Shown piece after piece: positions 62,040 to 64,000 of a stretch of 64,000 nt of DNA (its first letter is position 1; each line of letters starts with the position of its first letter). Source of the DNA: Nannocystis sp. (lineage in GTDB: Bacteria > Myxococcota_A > Polyangia > Nannocystales > Nannocystaceae); contig NZ_JADJNN010000042.1 in the NCBI RefSeq assembly GCF_016714285.1, forward strand, positions 190,400-254,399, in the 5' to 3' direction. The translations under genes were made by a program, and so were the position numbers. The notes beneath the pieces were generated by a model, which did not search any database, was not told the origin of the DNA, and saw only the letters and a list, made by a program, of their open reading frames with translations.

Positions 62040-62260
62040 ACAGAAGCGCTTTGGCGACAACAGGAAGGAGATCGAGCTGATGCTCCGGCGCTACGCCGGG
62101 CGGCATCTCACCGTTCGCAAGCTTCTTCCGCGGCTGGCTGCACGAGCGGCTGGCGGAGCAGGCGACGTGGATGATGGACCTCATCAACGTCAGGCTGATC
62201 GCCGACACGGCGGTGGCGCTGGGCCGGGTGATCACGGTACCCGCAGAGCCGGCGAGTCAG
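62040..62260 (+). pseudogene. Unidentified gene fragment with a frameshift
   Basis: Two frames give protein-like pieces in series: LQKRFGDNRKEIELMLRRYAG and, shifted, FFRGWLHERLAEQATWMMDL followed by INVRLIADTAVALGRVI. The amphipathic Leu/Arg pattern suggests a helical protein. No start codon or family is recognised; the piece runs into the decayed IS66. Confidence 0.3.
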
Positions 62261-63790
62261 CTGCGGCGGGGCGATGTACGTGTTCCTCGCCACCTCGTAG
62301 GCTGCCAGTGCGCCCGATCCTCGCCCGCGAGCTGATGCTCGCGGGCAAATTGCTGGGGGCAAGACGGCGGTCCCCGGTGACCATAGCGCGGCGCGAGCGG
62401 TGAAGCGGAGGTACTCCTGCGGATCGACGCCGCACAGGATGCGAGTCTCAACCAATGTGTAGAAGATGGCCGTGACCTGGGTGCCGCGGACGGACCGCGA
62501 GCCGTAGTGGTTCTTGCCCCGAGGACCATACCCCTGGCGCCCGCTCGGTCCAGTTGTTGTCGAGAAAGCGGGATCGAGTGGGTCGTCGAGGAAGGCGGTC
62601 AACGTCTTCCAGTGCCCCGGAGGTAGCCGAGCGCCTCGGCGAGGGTGCTGCGCGGCAGAGCCGCTGGGCCTCGGCCCAGGTCTTGAAACTTCGTCGCCAG
62701 CAACCGTGATTCGCCGTCACGGCGCACGCGCCAGGCGCTCGACGCGCCGCAGCGTGCTGCCTCGCCCTCGAGGCCATGCGGCGACGGCAGTTCCCGCTCG
62801 ATCAGGAAGATCGGATCGATCAGGTCGAGCGCTGCCCCACAGGCATCGGGGTAGGTGCTGCGTAGCTCGTAGAGACTTACGGCGCGCGTGCGCGAAACGG
62901 TGCGCAGGCCGAATCCGGCTCGTGCTCGCCTTGGCCAGGGCATTAAATAACCCGGATACGCGTCGCAGCACACGGCCCGCCCTCGAAGCCACCGGGCACG
63001 CCGCGAGATCGTCTTCGCCGGGCGACTGGGTTCGAGCATGTACCGAACAGCGTCATGGGTCGTCAGGCACCAGACCCACCACTTCGCGGTGCTGCCCGGC
63101 TGCATGAGTCGCCAGTGGGTCTCGTCGACGCCGATGACATCGTCGCCCAGGATGTACTCGAGCAGCAGGGTAGCTGGGGGCTCCATCGGTCGGCGAGCGT
63201 CCTCCGGATCCACATCGACTGCGTAGGATAAAAACCCTTCGCTCCACGTGCCGGCGCTGGCGGTCTGGCAGCAGGTGGTTGAGGCGCCTTGTCGATCTCG
63301 GGGGCGATGGCAAGTCTAACGAATAGCGGCCTCCGACGATCCGGTCGCAGCAGGCCCGGAGCCGTCTTGATCGCGCCGTTACTGCAGCGGCAGCGATACT
63401 ATTAATCGACGGTGCCCGATAACCGTGAATCAGCGAGGCTCGACCGTCGATCTCGTCGGTCTCCGGTTTGCCCTTTCATCTCCTCGAGATTTTTTTGCCA
63501 GACCGGACATGCCCGCTCGTCCTTGAGCCGATCGGTGGACCTCGCGGCTGGGCAGCTTTGCCTGAGCAGTTGGGCCGTGGCCTCGCTTGGAAGCCTCGGC
63601 CTCCGCCGCCGGCGGTACCGGGCTCGGGCGTCGCTCGACGACTCCCCGAGACCTTGTGCCGTAGCCGGGCGAGTTGCTCGGCTTGCTTGACGACCAGGAA
63701 CTCGAGGCTGCTCGCCGCCCTTGAGCTGCACGCGCGAGCTCCTGCGCCATCTCCTTCACGCGCTTCTGGAGTAGTCATTTTCAATACCAT
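62230..63790 (-). pseudogene. Decayed IS66-family transposase, copy 3
   Basis: Read on the minus strand: N-terminal coiled coil and RRPSPVPPAAEAEASKRGHGPT (63600-63700), CPVWQKNLEEMKGQT (63470-63520), the core ILGDDVIGVDETHWRLMQPG and AKWWVWCLTTHDAVRYMLEPS (63020-63160), CCDAYPGYLMP, LIERELPSPHGLEGEAARC, and the C-terminal GKNHYGSRSVRGTQVTAIFYTLVETRILCGVDP (62410-62520). Multiple frameshifts. This belongs to a different IS66 subgroup from copies 1 and 2. Confidence 0.75.
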
Positions 63791-64000
63791 GAGCCGGGCG
63801 TGCTTCTTGAGCGGCTCAAAGTCTTCGATCGATCGACGTCGACCACAGGCTATCTATGCCCTTATCGCGCGCCGATGACAAGATCTTTTCGCTCATCGGC
63901 GCCGGCGCGAGGGGACCTTGCCGACGAGCAAACTGCCCGCAAAAATTTAACTCGAGGCTCTGAGCGGGTCAGCGACAGGCTGGTCGTGCAGTCGTCGCCC

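Noticed and set aside
62514..63107. Plus-strand frame over the third IS66 copy
   Set aside because: Arg/Pro-rich antisense of identifiable transposase motifs on the minus strand.

Overview
The window reads as a very GC-rich chromosome segment from a myxobacterium, most likely of the Nannocystineae. The clues are several eukaryotic-like Ser/Thr kinases with TPR tails, an FHA protein, many Ser/Thr/Gly-rich lipoproteins ending a short signal peptide in a lipobox, tiny LuxR-type regulators, and a protein with a MYXO-CTERM-like tail (GCAC motif, hydrophobic helix, RRRR). The taxon is an inference from these traits; no rRNA gene is present.

Region 1 (1-33.8 kb) is ordinary chromosome. It holds a radical SAM/SPASM protein, an FtsH protease, and a tightly overlapping five-gene operon on the minus strand (response regulator, histidine kinase, TolC-like channel, adaptor, HME-RND pump) that looks like self-regulated metal efflux. 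Next come a run of lipoprotein c-type cytochromes, a zinc alcohol dehydrogenase, two LuxR-type regulators, FHA and kinase/TPR signalling genes, an outer-membrane biogenesis pair (SurA-like plus POTRA-only lipoprotein), tRNA-like fragments, an SF1 helicase and a methyltransferase. Several of these genes carry clean frameshifts.

Region 2 (33.8-60.9 kb) looks like an integrated element. It is bounded by a 16-bp direct repeat with one mismatch, GGG(T/C)TTGAAGTCGCGG on the plus strand, which encodes the catalytic loop (HRDFKP) of a Ser/Thr kinase. The C-terminal half of a kinase/TPR gene abuts the left repeat and an N-terminal kinase half abuts the right repeat, both on the minus strand and in the order expected if one gene was split. 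A tyrosine recombinase fused to an excisionase-like HTH domain sits 25 bp inside the left repeat. Inside follow a second integrase remnant, a Gly-zipper/Pro-rich protein, a ParA plus ribbon-helix-helix partition pair with an inverted operator and six 66-68-bp direct repeats, GC-rich non-coding repeats, lipoproteins beside a protein with two kinase domains, a pair of unknown small paralogues, and then a graveyard of IS66, IS21, IS256 and group II intron pieces. Between these sit a MYXO-CTERM protein and a low-GC metallopeptidase.

Region 3 (60.9-64 kb) returns to chromosomal debris: the kinase N-terminal half with two internal frameshifts, the C-terminal end of another gene, and a decayed IS66 copy.

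The most interesting reading is an integrative element with a plasmid-like partition module that uses the conserved catalytic-loop sequence of a eukaryotic-like kinase gene as its attachment site, so that excision would rejoin the kinase frame across the site. All family names rest on motifs read by eye; no database search was possible.
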